Made by a program: the position numbers and the translations under genes. Source: Erpobdella octoculata (taxonomy: Eukaryota; Annelida; Clitellata; Hirudinida; Erpobdellidae). Taken from it: DNA of 64,000 nucleotides. The notes under the pieces are model-generated. The model ran no database searches. It had not been told where the DNA came from and was given only the letters and a program-made list of their open reading frames with translations. Every line of letters begins with the position of its first letter. Position 1 is the stretch's first letter. The stretch lies in assembly GCA_963978895.1 (NCBI GenBank), contig OZ022245.1, positions 23,956,968 through 24,020,967 of the forward strand, written 5' to 3'. This document shows positions 49,171 to 61,759 of the stretch, one piece after another.

Positions 49171-49412
49171 CGCAAATAAAAAAAAGTAACAAGTTTATTT
49201 TTCCATAAACCTCTCTTTTTTTGCCCGACTGGTAATTTCGCTTTCGCTTCGTTTAATTCCGCCAGTTGATTCTGTACGACAGTAAATTGAATTTCCACAG
49301 AATCGACCGACATGCAGGCTTGTGAAAGTCGTTGAATTGCTGGGGAAGTTTTTTTTTAACAGGTCTGCCGGTTGGATTCGCTTTTATTTCTACAAATTTT
49401 GAAATAATTTCA
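49171..49412 (-). other. Coding-like stretch with one frameshift, unrecognised
   Basis: Minus-strand frames read EIISKFVEIKANPTGRPVKK, then after an A9 tract in another frame SPAIQRLSQACMSVDSVEIQ..VQNQLAELNEAKAKLPVG and QKKRGLWKNK. Composition is that of a soluble basic/helical protein and unlike the surrounding AT-rich translations. It is a pseudogene, an exon pair, or a retroelement Gag fragment. No family recognised. Confidence 0.3.
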
Positions 49413-49739
49413 GAAAAATATCACAAAAAATGTATTTCATAAGCAGAGTTTTTGATAAAACTTTAGTCTGAAGTTCTTGTATTGCAACACAATTCATGTA
49501 AAAGGTCCAAATATGATGAAAGATTCTCAACTCAAAACGACTCAACACAACAACTACCATATTGAATTTCAAATTTCTAGCATAGATTGTATTTATTAAC
49601 TTTTTATGTTTAATGAGAACACATAAGTATATGATATTTTTAAAATTACAAACTTCATAAATTAAATTGTTGTCTCCGCTTTGTATCGGCCACCATTTCA
49701 TTCCTATGGGTGGCATTTGGAGACAATAATTTTTCCCGT

Positions 49740-50900
49740 CATTTCATTTTTATTTAATTTGTATTAGAGGATATTTTATTAAACTATGTTTCTGTTTAAT
49801 TTTATTAATTATCAATTATTTGTTTTCTATAAAAACAAAAACATTAAAATGTTTTCACATAAAATTTTATCGATTTTAAAATGCAACCAGCATTTTTTGA
49901 ACAAAAAATTAAATTAAATTTTTGATTTCAATCATTTCAAAAAAGATGAATTATTTCATTTTATGACATATCTCTAGAAATATGGATCATTATGCAACGT
50001 GGCTAATCAAACGTTGAAATTGAAGTTGTATCTCATCAATCTTTTTATCGCACTGTCACAAGCCTTGTGCAGGCGCCGTTATGGCTCCTGGTCGCGTTAT
50101 CTGTTGGCTCCTACTCTCTACTAATGTCTTTCCTTGTTTCAAAATAATATTTAATGCTAAATGTTACATGAATCTTTGCGCCTTCAATTCTTAGCTCTAA
50201 AACACAATAAAAAAAAAGTGTAAGAATTTCATTTTTGCAAACGGTTTCCACTCAGGATCGCGTCAATTTTCTGAAAACTACGTGACGCTGAACAACTTTT
50301 CATGTCACACGTCACAAGCCCCTTTTTCTGCATTTCTTCGATGATGCTGTTTCGTGGCCGTTTTTCAGTTCTCTATTGCATTTCTAGTCGATTTTGATTT
50401 TCTGGTTTTTTTGTTGTTTTTGCTGTGAAAGTTTTCGTCTTCGAAGCAAGTCTCCGTCGTTTGGAATTTGTCGCTGATGTTGCCATGGATACGGTTTTAA
50501 ATGCTCTGTTCTCTGTTGGTCTGTTTGTTGTTTATGCTCTTTAGATGTTTTATTTTGAACAATTAAATTCTGTTCGTTAAATTAAATAACAAATTAAATG
50601 AAAATAAAAATTATAATCATAAAATTAACGAGTTAAGTCGTTAAAACTTTAGTAATGTTTTCGAGTCATTTATCATTCGAGAAAAAAAAACTGTCTTCAC
50701 GTCTTTCTTCAACGAAATCAAATTTTTGTTCTCGGACAGCTTCTGAATTTGAAAAATTTGCAACAATTTTTCTTTTGTTGAATGGAAATGGGACTGGAGT
50801 TTCGCATGTCTTACAAACTAAAACGAATTCTCTCTTTCGTTGAGAATTTTACAACTTTTTTCTCCAGAAAATTGATTTATGGTCCTCCAACACTTGCGTT
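49740..50900. other. No gene recognised
   Basis: AT-rich sequence with a somewhat GC-richer part at 50,040-50,530, including GTTGCCATGGATAC (RFX X-box-like, 50,478-50,491). No convincing coding frame. Confidence 0.4.
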
Positions 50901-51089
50901 GAGACGCAACAAATTTAAAAGCTGAAATTTTTAATTTAAACAAAAGAAAACATTTAAGCATTTTATAATTTATTTTTTGAATGAAGTGTTCTTTTGAGAC
51001 GCAACAAATTTAAAAGCTGAAATTTTTAATTTAAACAAAAGAAAACATTTAAGCATTTTATAATTTATTTTTTGAATGAAGTGTTCTTT
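50901..51089. repeat. 95-bp tandem duplication
   Basis: GAGACGCAACAAATTTAAAA starts at 50,901 and again at 50,996; the two ~94-bp copies appear identical, so the duplication is recent. Confidence 0.95.
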
Positions 51090-51189
51090 AATATAAAAAT
51101 ATAATATAACTTTCAATCAACTATATTTCTAAAATGTAGCTTTCCATAAGCTAAACCATAAAACAAATCGCTTACATGTATTGTAAAGT

Positions 51190-51396
51190 ACAAGCAAAGT
51201 GGTACTCACAGTACATGCACAGTGGTACTCACAGTACATGCACAGTGGTACTGTACAATACACGCACAGTAGTTCTGTACAATACACGCACCGTGGTACT
51301 GCACAGTACACGCACAGTGGTTCTGTACAATACACGCACAGTGGTACTGCACAGTACACGCACAGTGGTACTGCACAGTACACGTACAGTGTTGTA
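51190..51396. repeat. 24-bp minisatellite GTACACGCACAGTGGTACTG-CACA
   Basis: About eight units with small changes (ATGCACAG, CGCACCGTGG). The 24-bp unit is a codon multiple, so reading frames stay open on both strands. Not a gene. Confidence 0.93.
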
Positions 51397-51429
51397 CAGC
51401 AGCAACTATTCATTCATTCCGGAGTGATG

Positions 51430-52040
51430 GACGTTGAATTAAATACTTGACGAGGCCGCGACACAACAGGAAGTTCATTGGACGATGACCTGGTCTACTT
51501 TAATTGGAACGTCTTTTATTTCTGCCTCTGAATAAAACCAGCGGATTATATCTGAACAGGAAGAAATGAATTTAGGTTCTTAATTTTCTACACACATATT
51601 CACATACAAACTCATACACATCTATCTACACATACAAACACATACATCTACACACAGATTCACATATAAATACATAAACATCTACATACACACATATATT
51701 CACATAAACACGCAGGCAGATTTGATTAATAATTCTATTTTGTTCACAAAACAAACAAACAATTTTTCAGAAAAAAAAAATTTAGCAAGAAGAAACAAAA
51801 AGTTCTGCCGCGTTCTTACGACTTGCCACAAATGTACAATTTCGTTCAACCGTAAATTATGATTTCCTATAAACGTGCAATAAAAAAGGAGTGGCTAGAT
51901 ACTTTATAAGACTGCTTAAGCTATGACTACGTCACTTGCTAGATATTTCAGATCAGTCTTCTACTATGTACTATGTCGATCTATTTTAATAAAAGTAAAA
52001 ACCGATAGAACATAAAATACCCTTGTTTTGTGCTGGTGTT
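51430..52040. other. Spacer with (ACACAT)-rich stretch
   Basis: Loose CACATACA repeats at 51,590-51,715; otherwise nothing recognised. Confidence 0.45.
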
Positions 52041-52042
52041 AT

Positions 52043-52289
<247 letters not shown>

Positions 52290-52795
52290 TTTGAAATAAA
52301 ATATTTATAAAATAATTTTTTTTTAAGCAGTGATTCCTAATATTTAGAAATTAGATTGGAATGTAAACTTTTTAGAAACGAGTACTAATTGAAATACTAC
52401 AGTCAAGAAAAACAAAAAAAAATAATGATTTCAACACGATGTAGAACTTTCTACAAGATGGCTGTCCTAACTACATTGTATGGACTGAAAATGGCGGAAC
52501 TGTTTGTAAGAAGCACAAATATTGGATATGTTTTTATCATTGATAACCTTCCTGTACGTCTCACTTGAGCTTAACAAGTTCCAAATCCGACATTCAAACA
52601 GGGGCTAATGCTCCCTCCAAAACAGCCGGGCTCAATTTTTTCCTTAAAATCTGACTTTCACCATTCCCTCTGAAAAACACCAAACAAGGGCCCCATAAAA
52701 TTTTTTTTAGTATTTCATCTAATGTGTAGTCTACAAATAAGTTGCTCTTTTATATAATTGATGTTTTAATTATTTTACATTTTTTTTATATAGAA
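52290..52795. other. Spacer, nothing recognised
   Basis: Mixed AT-rich sequence between two Helitron ends; no coding signal. Confidence 0.45.
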
Positions 52796-53780
<985 letters not shown>

Positions 53781-53867
53781 TACATACATAAACACACACA
53801 CACAGACATACATACATGCACATACACATACATACATACACACATACATACGCACATACATATATAT

Positions 53868-54012
53868 ATAGTTCCCGCTCGCTCACCCGCTCCACTCCGC
53901 TCATTTTGTGACGGATTTTAAAAAAATTTTCTCTGTATTTGATTCCCCTTGACTCTCAAGGTTGTGTGAAAATTTCATTACCATCGGATGAATGGTGTAG
54001 CAATGCATGAAT
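53868..54012 (-). mobile_element. Helitron family 1, 5' part
   Basis: Same sequence and orientation as 3,266-3,412 but uninterrupted. Followed by (CATA)n (54,020-54,097) and (TA)n (54,105-54,184) leading to the diverged LRR copy. Confidence 0.7.
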
Positions 54013-54103
54013 ACAATACCTATATACATACATACATACATACATACATACATACATACATACATACATCCATACATACATACATACATACATACAAACA
54101 TTC

Positions 54104-54189
<86 letters not shown>

Positions 54190-54281
54190 TATCAAGGTTT
54201 TTTAATTTTTGGAAAACATGTTCAGTGAAAATACTTCTGGTAATCAAAATAAATATACAATATACAGAACAAAATTTAAAA

Positions 54282-54926
54282 ATGAGTTGTCTACGTCGTG
54301 TATTATCATTAAAATCTTCATGCACAGATTTTGTTTTAAAGAACTTTGAGGAAACTTTTCTCGAACCATCTTCTGAGATTGAATGTCTTCCTTTTAAGGT
54401 TAAAAACTGCGTTAATATTTCTGAAAACATTTTTCAAGAAATAATTGCTAGAGGTCAAAACACAGGAATAAAACTATGTCCTTCCCATATAATACTTTTT
54501 TTTTTAAAATTTGAAGCAATGTGGAGTTGTAAATACAGGTATTATTGTATCTATGAAATTATCTATGAGTCTGTACATGGTTCTTTAGAGGATGCCATAT
54601 GGAAATGTTTATTATCACTAAGACAAGGATGGGTTTCAATTATTTTTTCATCTGAAGAAATTTATTCGAACAAATTAGAAAAATTACTATTGAGTTTTCA
54701 TCTAATGATGGCATACACTAAATATTTTGATCTTTTTCATTGTTTTATTCCAAAATCTTCTACTATTGAAGAATTTGTTGAATCAACCGCAAAAGAACTA
54801 TTACATGATTTCAATACATTTTCAGTTTTTAGAAAAAAAACATTGATCAATTCTTTTGAGATCGTAAAAGAAAAACGAAAAAAATTTCAGAACAAAAGAA
54901 AATCTGAAAATAGAAAATGGAGTTAA
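54282..54926 (+). CDS. Diverged LRR-gene copy lacking the LRR domain, open frame of 214 aa
   Basis: It starts at MSCLRRVL, the second Met of copy B; the first Met of B/C is lost. Codons 1-70 match the N-terminal region of B/C. At LKFEAMWS the sequence jumps to the C-terminal helical region (KYRYYCI.EII.ES), skipping about 1.0 kb that would encode residues ~95-425 including all LRRs. The join lies between similar sites (TTTAAATTTGA and TTTAAAGCAATG). The frame stays open to TAA 54,926 with many amino-acid differences from A-C, whereas B and C carry stops. If expressed it would be an N- plus C-terminal protein unable to read a substrate through LRRs. Poly(A) signal at 55,040. Confidence 0.55.
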   Translation: MSCLRRVLSLKSSCTDFVLKNFEETFLEPSSEIECLPFKVKNCVNISENIFQEIIARGQNTGIKLCPSHIILFFLKFEAMWSCKYRYYCIYEIIYESVHGSLEDAIWKCLLSLRQGWVSIIFSSEEIYSNKLEKLLLSFHLMMAYTKYFDLFHCFIPKSSTIEEFVESTAKELLHDFNTFSVFRKKTLINSFEIVKEKRKKFQNKRKSENRKWS

Positions 54927-55204
54927 GATTAAAAGGCAAACAAAAACAATGTTTTATTACTATAATTTTTTTAGTTTTACATTTTCGGTCATTCATGTTT
55001 TTATTTTTTAACTTTAAAAAAACTAAGCAAAATAATTTCAATAAACAAAGTATTAACCATTTCGGTTTTATTATCTCTGTATCTTAACGACTTAACTAAT
55101 AAGTCTTTTTTGATCGTATTCATCTCAATAAGAATACTGCAGCTACAGATTGTTTTTAAATTATTTTTGATATATATATATATATGTATTATGTCACATA
55201 TTAC

Positions 55205-55775
55205 TGATAAAAAACATGTTTCAAAACCTAATACCAATAACTCATCAAATTCTTGTATAATTCCATTATATTATGCTAATCAGATGTCTAATAATTATAA
55301 AATAGATGAAAAAGTGTTGAAAAACATTGTGTATGATATATTAAGGTTGTAAATAAAGATAATACACTCAAGTTACACATCTATTATAACAATGGAAAAA
55401 CTCATAATCTTTTAATTAAAAATAGTATAAATAATGTTTCTAGCCCTGTCGCCCAAACCAACCTAGTGTACCAATTTTCGTGTCCGTTTCCACATGGTCA
55501 GGTGGAAAATTACATTGGTCATACTAGAACCACTCTGTCTCGTAGATTGACTATGCATTGTCAAAGTGGTTCCATATACCAACATATGTCAACACAACAT
55601 TCAATCAAACCATCACATAAATTTCTAATTGATAACACCAGTATACTAATGAAAGAAAATCAACCCATTAAGTTAAAATTAAAAGAAGCTTTAGCCATTA
55701 ATAAATGTAAGCCTTTAATTAATAAACAATGGTATTCTTTTGATTTAACTCTTAAACTTTTTGGTTCTCTAAATA
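55205..55775 (+). pseudogene. Penelope-like element ORF, C-terminal part with GIY-YIG endonuclease
   Basis: Two frames joined by one frameshift near 55,350. The first reads IIPLYYANQMSNNYKIDEKV, the linker after the RT of PLEs. The second reads KLHIYYNNGKTHNLLIKN, LVYQFSCPFPHG, NYIGHTRTTLSRRLTMH and QPIKLKLKEALAINKCKPLI. The CPF, YIG.T.TTLSRR and KEAL.I...P.IN motifs are those of the GIY-YIG endonuclease that PLEs use for insertion, with the motif arginine and glutamate present. The RT core is missing: the 5' end abuts a short (TA)n next to the LRR copy's 3' flank. The frameshift and truncation make it inactive. Confidence 0.85.
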
Positions 55776-56173
<398 letters not shown>

Positions 56174-56435
56174 TTTACAGTGTTAAGAGGAGTGGACCCT
56201 GTACATGTTTGTAAAAAGGAGTGGGTCCAGTACATGTTTGTTGTTAATATTAGTTAGTATTTTGTTTGACTTTTCAAATTATAATACTCGTAAATCATTT
56301 TCAACACTAGGGTTAATGATAAACGCAGTTTTGTTCAAATTTTGATAGCTATGCTGCACCTCTTGCTGGCATGTCAATAAAGGGTACAGGGAAACCATTG
56401 TCCTCATGATTTTGAAATACGCCTCTGCTTACTTT

Positions 56436-56525
56436 TAAATGGGTCTCCTGATTTTGAAGTGGGTCCCCTGATTTTGAAGTGGGTTCTCTGATTTTGAAGT
56501 GGGTCCTGTTTGATATTGAAGAGGG
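56436..56525. repeat. 20-bp minisatellite GGGTCCCCTGATTTTGAAGT
   Basis: Four to five units with small changes at positions 5-7. Confidence 0.85.
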
Positions 56526-56529
56526 TGCT

Positions 56530-57330
56530 TTAATTGACTTTTGTAACCCAGGGACGTCACTTTGGATACAAAATGGGTGAGACAATACAAAATATCATAA
56601 TTGGAAAAAAAACATAATTTCAGCTTAACTTTGCAAATACAATAAATTTATAAATAAAAAAAAGTAAAAAAAGTTGATAAGTGTTTTGAAAATTTCTAAG
56701 TATCCTACAATTTTTTGCCCCGTCATCAACTATTTTAAGAAGAACAAAATAAAGTCTCTCGAAATTTTTTTCGAAAATACACTACGACTACCCCTCTTAT
56801 CTCGGTTGTCTGAGTCTGTTATTTTAGTAAAAAAAAGTTTAGTATTAGTAGAATAACATTTTGGAACGTGGTACATTTGAACATTTTGACCCCAAGATTG
56901 TGTTGAAATTAAGTCCTTGACCTCTTGGATTTTTAGCGGTGTTGAAAAAGTAGTCAAATAGATTATTCCAAACTAGTTTTTTAGTGACAAATACATACTA
57001 TTGATACAGCATGTTTGTTGTGGCAGAAAACTTCATCGTTTTAAAAGTTAGGTTCATGATTCGCTGGTTATGTTCAACTTGTTTGATTGAATAACACCAA
57101 TTTATATTGTTTTTTCACGCAATATGGTGCTTTATTCAACAAACTAAACAACTCATAAGCAAAAGAGAATCAAAAAGAGAGTCATGTCAGGTTCACTTTC
57201 GTACAAAGATGTCAGCAAACAGTAAGTTCAACCCATAAATAGAGGTGGTCACACTGTGCATGTAATGGTTTTATATATGCATTGTAAAACGTATCGAATT
57301 AGTCATCCCGGATTATATAAGATAAGATGG
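56530..57330. other. Spacer; traces of the MITE-like phrase
   Basis: TGCCCCGTCATCAACTATTTT and ACTACGACTACCCCTC at 56,716-56,795 resemble internal words of the 47.6-kb MITE but in rearranged order. No gene. Confidence 0.35.
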
Positions 57331-57347
57331 TCAGTAAATGTTAATTT

Positions 57348-57596
57348 TTGAAAAGAGTGCAGGAAATCCCGGCTCGAAAAAGACTGAGATCATCATCATC
57401 ATCATCTAAACTCATCGTGCCGGCGGGGAGACTGAAGATCGCCGGAAACAGAAAATTCACGATTGCTGGCCCAAGAGTATGGAATACTCTTCCCCCAGAG
57501 GTCATCTCTGCAGCAGCAGTTGAAGGTTTTAGGAAAAGACTCAAGAGACATCTGTTTCAGTGGCCTTCAAGCCCTTTAGGACTTACGCCACTTTAA
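57348..57596 (+). pseudogene. 3' end of a second LINE ORF
   Basis: The open frame contains RKRLRSSSSSSKLIVPAGRL, KFTIAGPRVWNTLPPEV and GFRKRLKRHLF, then a stop at 57,594-57,596. LRSSSS.KL.VP - AGPR.WN.LP - F...LKRHLF is the known C-terminal pattern of LINE ORF2 proteins. It differs clearly from the LINE tail in the tandem array, so it is a separate family. A short (ATA)n tail follows. 5'-truncated, no RT core. Confidence 0.75.
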
Positions 57597-57599
57597 ATT

Positions 57600-58050
57600 T
57601 GTCATAATTATAATAATAATAATTAAAGAATCTCGGGTAAATGTTGAAAAGCCACGCGTGGTTCAGTTCTACTTCAATTTTAATCCATTTATGCATAAAA
57701 ATATATGTGAGTTGGGTTTTTTACTTTTTCCTAACCCCTTTTTTCTTTCTTCTCTTGTTTTTTGCCGGGCAAAGCTGCACCGCCCGGATAGGGATAGAAG
57801 CACCCCCTCCCCTCTGTATTCAAAGTTTGTAGTTTGATGCTTAAGTTGTTGTTATAGTTATAATATTAATAGCTGAACTACTTGTTCGATATAGCTGGAA
57901 ACAAATTTGCTCATAAATTATTTGATCAGATTAAATTAAGCAATACATTTTTCGTGGGTTTCTGAACTACTAAATTGACAAATGACATTTCGGAATTAAT
58001 TAGAATTAATGTAGTTTTTGCTTATAATACCGTAAATACCGGTATTTCTA
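57600..58050. other. Spacer, nothing recognised
   Basis: Mixed AT-rich sequence with an isolated CCGCCCGGATAGGG patch. Confidence 0.45.
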
Positions 58051-58056
58051 AAAATT

Positions 58057-58345
<289 letters not shown>

Positions 58346-58855
58346 GGTGATTGTGATGAAAGATGACAGCGATGACGATGACGAGGATATGTAATGAAAT
58401 AAAAGACGATAATGAGTTTAACAACTGCAAAAAACCATCAGGATTGTCAATGACGATAATAAAAAAGACATTACGGTTGATCAGTCACATTTGGTTCACG
58501 GGTCATGACATGACAATTCTAATGTCAAATTCCTTTTAAGGTGATGCGACTACATTACACAAGCAAATTATGAAAAGTCTGAAATTAAATTAATCTCTCC
58601 TCAGAGGGTTTCTCTTCATCTTGCATTATTGGCTCTACTTTTCTAAACAAGTTAAAACAAATGGATTGATGTATGCTGTTAAATCCGAGTAAATTAATTG
58701 TGGTTGTGTTGTGTGACATGAAATATTTACAAGACTGGTCGTGTATACAGCAGAGGATTTATCGCAGCGGGCAGTCAAAACACGCGATGGTTGTAAAACA
58801 AAACTTGAAGAAGAATGCAGCACTTTTTTTAGTTGAAAGACAAAGACGGCAAATG

Positions 58856-59255
58856 AGCGAGTGAGTGAGTGAGCGAGTGAGTGAGTGAGCGAGTGAGCGA
58901 GTGAGTGAGTGAGCGAGTGAGCGAGTGAGTGAGTGAGCGAGTGAGTGAGCGAGTGAGTGAGCGAGTTAGTGAGCGAGTGAGGGATTGAGTGAGCGATTGA
59001 GTGAGCGAGCGAGTGAGTGAGTGAGCGAGTGAGTTAGTGATCGAGTGAGTGAGCGAGTGAGTGAGTGAGCGAGTGAGTGAGCGAGTGAGTGAGCGAGTTA
59101 GTGAGCGAGTGAGGGATTGAGTGAGCGATTGAGTGAGCGAGCGAGTGAGTGAGTGAGCGAGTGAGTGAGCGAGTGAGCGAGTAAGTGAGCAAGTTAGTGA
59201 GCGAGTGAGCGAGTGAAGGATTGAGTGAGCGAGAGAGTGAGAGTGAGCGAGTGAC
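58856..59255. repeat. (GAGT/GAGC)n array with higher-order structure
   Basis: About 400 bp of GAGT and GAGC tetramers. A block of roughly 125-130 bp, recognisable by GTTAGTGAGCGAGTGAGGGA and TTGAGTGAGCGATTGAG, occurs near 58,965 and again near 59,098, so the array evolved by segmental duplication. Its unit is the complement of the TCAC array at 31.4 kb. Confidence 0.93.
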
Positions 59256-59920
59256 AAATGACAAACCCTTTTTTCTCGGTTGTTGAAATTTGCCTATGAG
59301 ATTTTTGCAAGAAAAACCAACAAACTTTTCACGCATCAACGAGAAACATGCATAAATAAATAATACTAAAATTCGAATCTCCGCTAATTTTTTTTCCTGT
59401 TACTTCTTTGATAATTTTTTTTATAATTTATATTTGTTTTTTTAAGCTCATTTGTTTTTGTTTTGTTTATTTATTTGATGTATTGCGTTTGCTCCATTTA
59501 TATTAATTAATTTAGTTTTACATGCATATTTATTCAACCGTGTTTTATTTTTTCTATTTATGAATTTTCTACAGAAAGTATAAACTTTCCATCTCAACAC
59601 ATATTCACATTTTTCACAATCAAAAACCTAATTATTTTTAAAATTTTGCTATATTATCCAAATTTCTTGAAAATTCAGCCAAAAAACCCCAACTAAAGCG
59701 CTCACTTCGTCTGTTTTCCCTCGGGGGTTTTCCTGCGTGCAAAACGACATCACGCCACACCATCGCAACCAATGAATCGCCAACAATTCTTACTCCTCAT
59801 TATAAAACCTGTCGATCTATGCCACCACTGTAGCACCAGTAGAAAATATTTATTGGAAATTATTTTTTGGCTCATCCATCGTAATGGCGTTTATTATTAT
59901 CAGTTTACATCTTAACGTGA
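59256..59920. other. AT-rich DNA, nothing recognised
   Basis: Poly-T-rich tracts; no coding or element signal. Confidence 0.5.
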
Positions 59921-59924
59921 TTAC

Positions 59925-60310
59925 ACAGTGCATAGTACACAATACGCAATACACAGTGCACAGTACACAATACGCAATACACAGTACACAATACACAATA
60001 CTCAGAAAGTTTGCCTTCTTGCTCTTTAGATTTTTTGTTTTGACTGCATATTATTTTGCTGTTGACCGCATAATCTTTTGCTGTTGACTGCATAGTATTT
60101 TGCTGTTGACTGCTTAGTATTTTGTTGTTGACTGCTTAGTATTTTTTTGTTGACTGCATAAACTTCCTTTGGGACTGCATATACTTTGTTTTGATGGCCT
60201 CTTATTTTGCATTCCACTGCATATTACTTGTTTTTCACTGCATATTACTTGTCTTTGACTGCATATTACATTTTTTTAACTGCACATTATTTTTATTTTA
60301 ACTGCAAGTA
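59925..60310. repeat. Two adjacent minisatellites
   Basis: 59,925-60,003: ACACAGTACACAATACGCAA-type units. 60,040-60,310: TGTTGACTGCATAGTATTTT-type units of 22-30 bp, about ten degenerate copies. Confidence 0.8.
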
Positions 60311-60319
60311 TTTTATTTT

Positions 60320-60805
60320 TAGAGAGCAAAAATTACTTTTTAACAAATAAATAAATAATAAATTATTTTCAAACTGTTTTCAAATTCTGCCAAGCCTCAA
60401 AAAATATTTTACAGCCTTTTCTCTCCCATAAAAAACACGTTAGCAGTCTCGAGCTCTCTAAAAAAAAAAACTTTAATTTTATTTCTGAGGTTTTCAAAAC
60501 ATGAAAACGCACCCTCGGGGAGAACTTTCAAAAAAGTCCATTTTACTCCAGCGAGTCTTTTGTGGCACTGAATCTTTCTACTTTAAAAGCAATCGCATGT
60601 CTCGAGACGATTTTCAAATTCTCATACTTGAAGGCTCGCCTTGCAGTCAGCTGTTCCGTCTGGAGGCATCTGACGTTGTTGTCTGAGACGAAGGATATGA
60701 AGCATGGAGTTATTTAAGACGTGTCGTTGAGTTGTCTTTATTGTTGTTGCTGCTGTTTGTACCGATGTCGGTGCTGAATGTGCATGTGTATGTGTGTTTG
60801 TGTGT
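60320..60805. other. No gene recognised
   Basis: AT-rich then mixed sequence (60,500-60,700) without a convincing coding frame. Confidence 0.4.
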
Positions 60806-61255
60806 TGTTGATGTTGATGTTGATGTTTTTGTTTATGTAGATGTTGATGTTGATGTTGATGTTGATGTTGATGTTGATGTTGATGTTGATGTTGATGTTG
60901 ATGTTGATGTTGATGTTGATGTTGATGTTAATGTTGATGTTGATGTTGATGTTGATGTTGATGTTGATGTTGATGTTGATGTTGATGTTGATGTTGATGT
61001 TGATGTTGATGTTGATGTTGATGTTGATGTTGATGTTTTTGTTTTTTTTTGTTTATGTTGATGTTGATGTTGATGTTGATACTAATGTTAAGGTTGATGA
61101 TTATGGTTATGTTCTGGTTGCTGTTCATGTTGATGATGTTGATGTTGATGTTGATGTTGATGTTGATGTTGATGTTGATGTTGATGTTGATGTTTATGTT
61201 GATGTTGATGTTGATGTTGATGTTGATGTTGATGTTGATGTTAATGTTGATAATA
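60806..61255. repeat. (GTTGAT)n hexamer array in two blocks
   Basis: 60,840-61,035 nearly perfect; then a T-rich interruption and GTTGAT from 61,056 with variants to 61,135; second block 61,136-61,250 with GTTTAT and GTTAAT variants. Val-Asp, Leu-Met and Asn-Ile frames are artefacts. Confidence 0.96.
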
Positions 61256-61259
61256 ATGT

Positions 61260-61690
61260 TGGTATTAATTTTAGTGACGGTTCTTACGTTGATATTTTTA
61301 AAGTTTTCAAACAATTGAATTTAAAATGCCTGAGTTGTCAAAGAAAAACTTGAAAGTCATTTTATTTATTTTTCTTCTACTCCTTTTTGTTTAAAGTTTC
61401 ATTTCCCAGGTTTTCAAATTAAATTAAATTTTATGATTTTATACTTTTTATGCTTGCAGGTTTACTTTTAAAAACAATCTATAAAACTTATTTAGAATAT
61501 ATTGAACAGAGAGCAATTTCAATGAGTTCCATTGATAGCATATTTGTGTCATGTCGTCTTACAGGTCTACAGGCATCAGATGAACAATTTAAAAATGTTA
61601 ATTAAATGGACTGGGTTGAAATATTAGTGGACTAGAGTGGACTGGTTTGAGAGAGATTAGTTAACTGGAAGCGCTGCTTGCTATAGACAG
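61260..61690. other. Spacer, nothing recognised
   Basis: AT-rich; no coding signal. Confidence 0.45.
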
Positions 61691-61694
61691 GACG

Positions 61695-61758
61695 AATTTC
61701 ATGCATATTTGATACCAGAGTCCCTTATACCCTGAGCTACTAGAACTGTAATTTCTGG
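61695..61758 (-). mobile_element. Decayed tRNA-like SINE or tRNA pseudogene
   Basis: Minus strand: TAGTAGCTCAGGGTATAAGG resembles a polymerase III box A and GAAATTCGTCC a degraded box B about 35 nt later. Arms do not fold properly, so it is not a functional tRNA. Confidence 0.3.
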
Positions 61759-61759
61759 A

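Noticed and set aside
51129..51427. Cys-rich (CVYCAVPL) secreted peptide on the minus strand
   Set aside because: 24-bp minisatellite gives parallel open frames on both strands; no signal peptide with a proper start.
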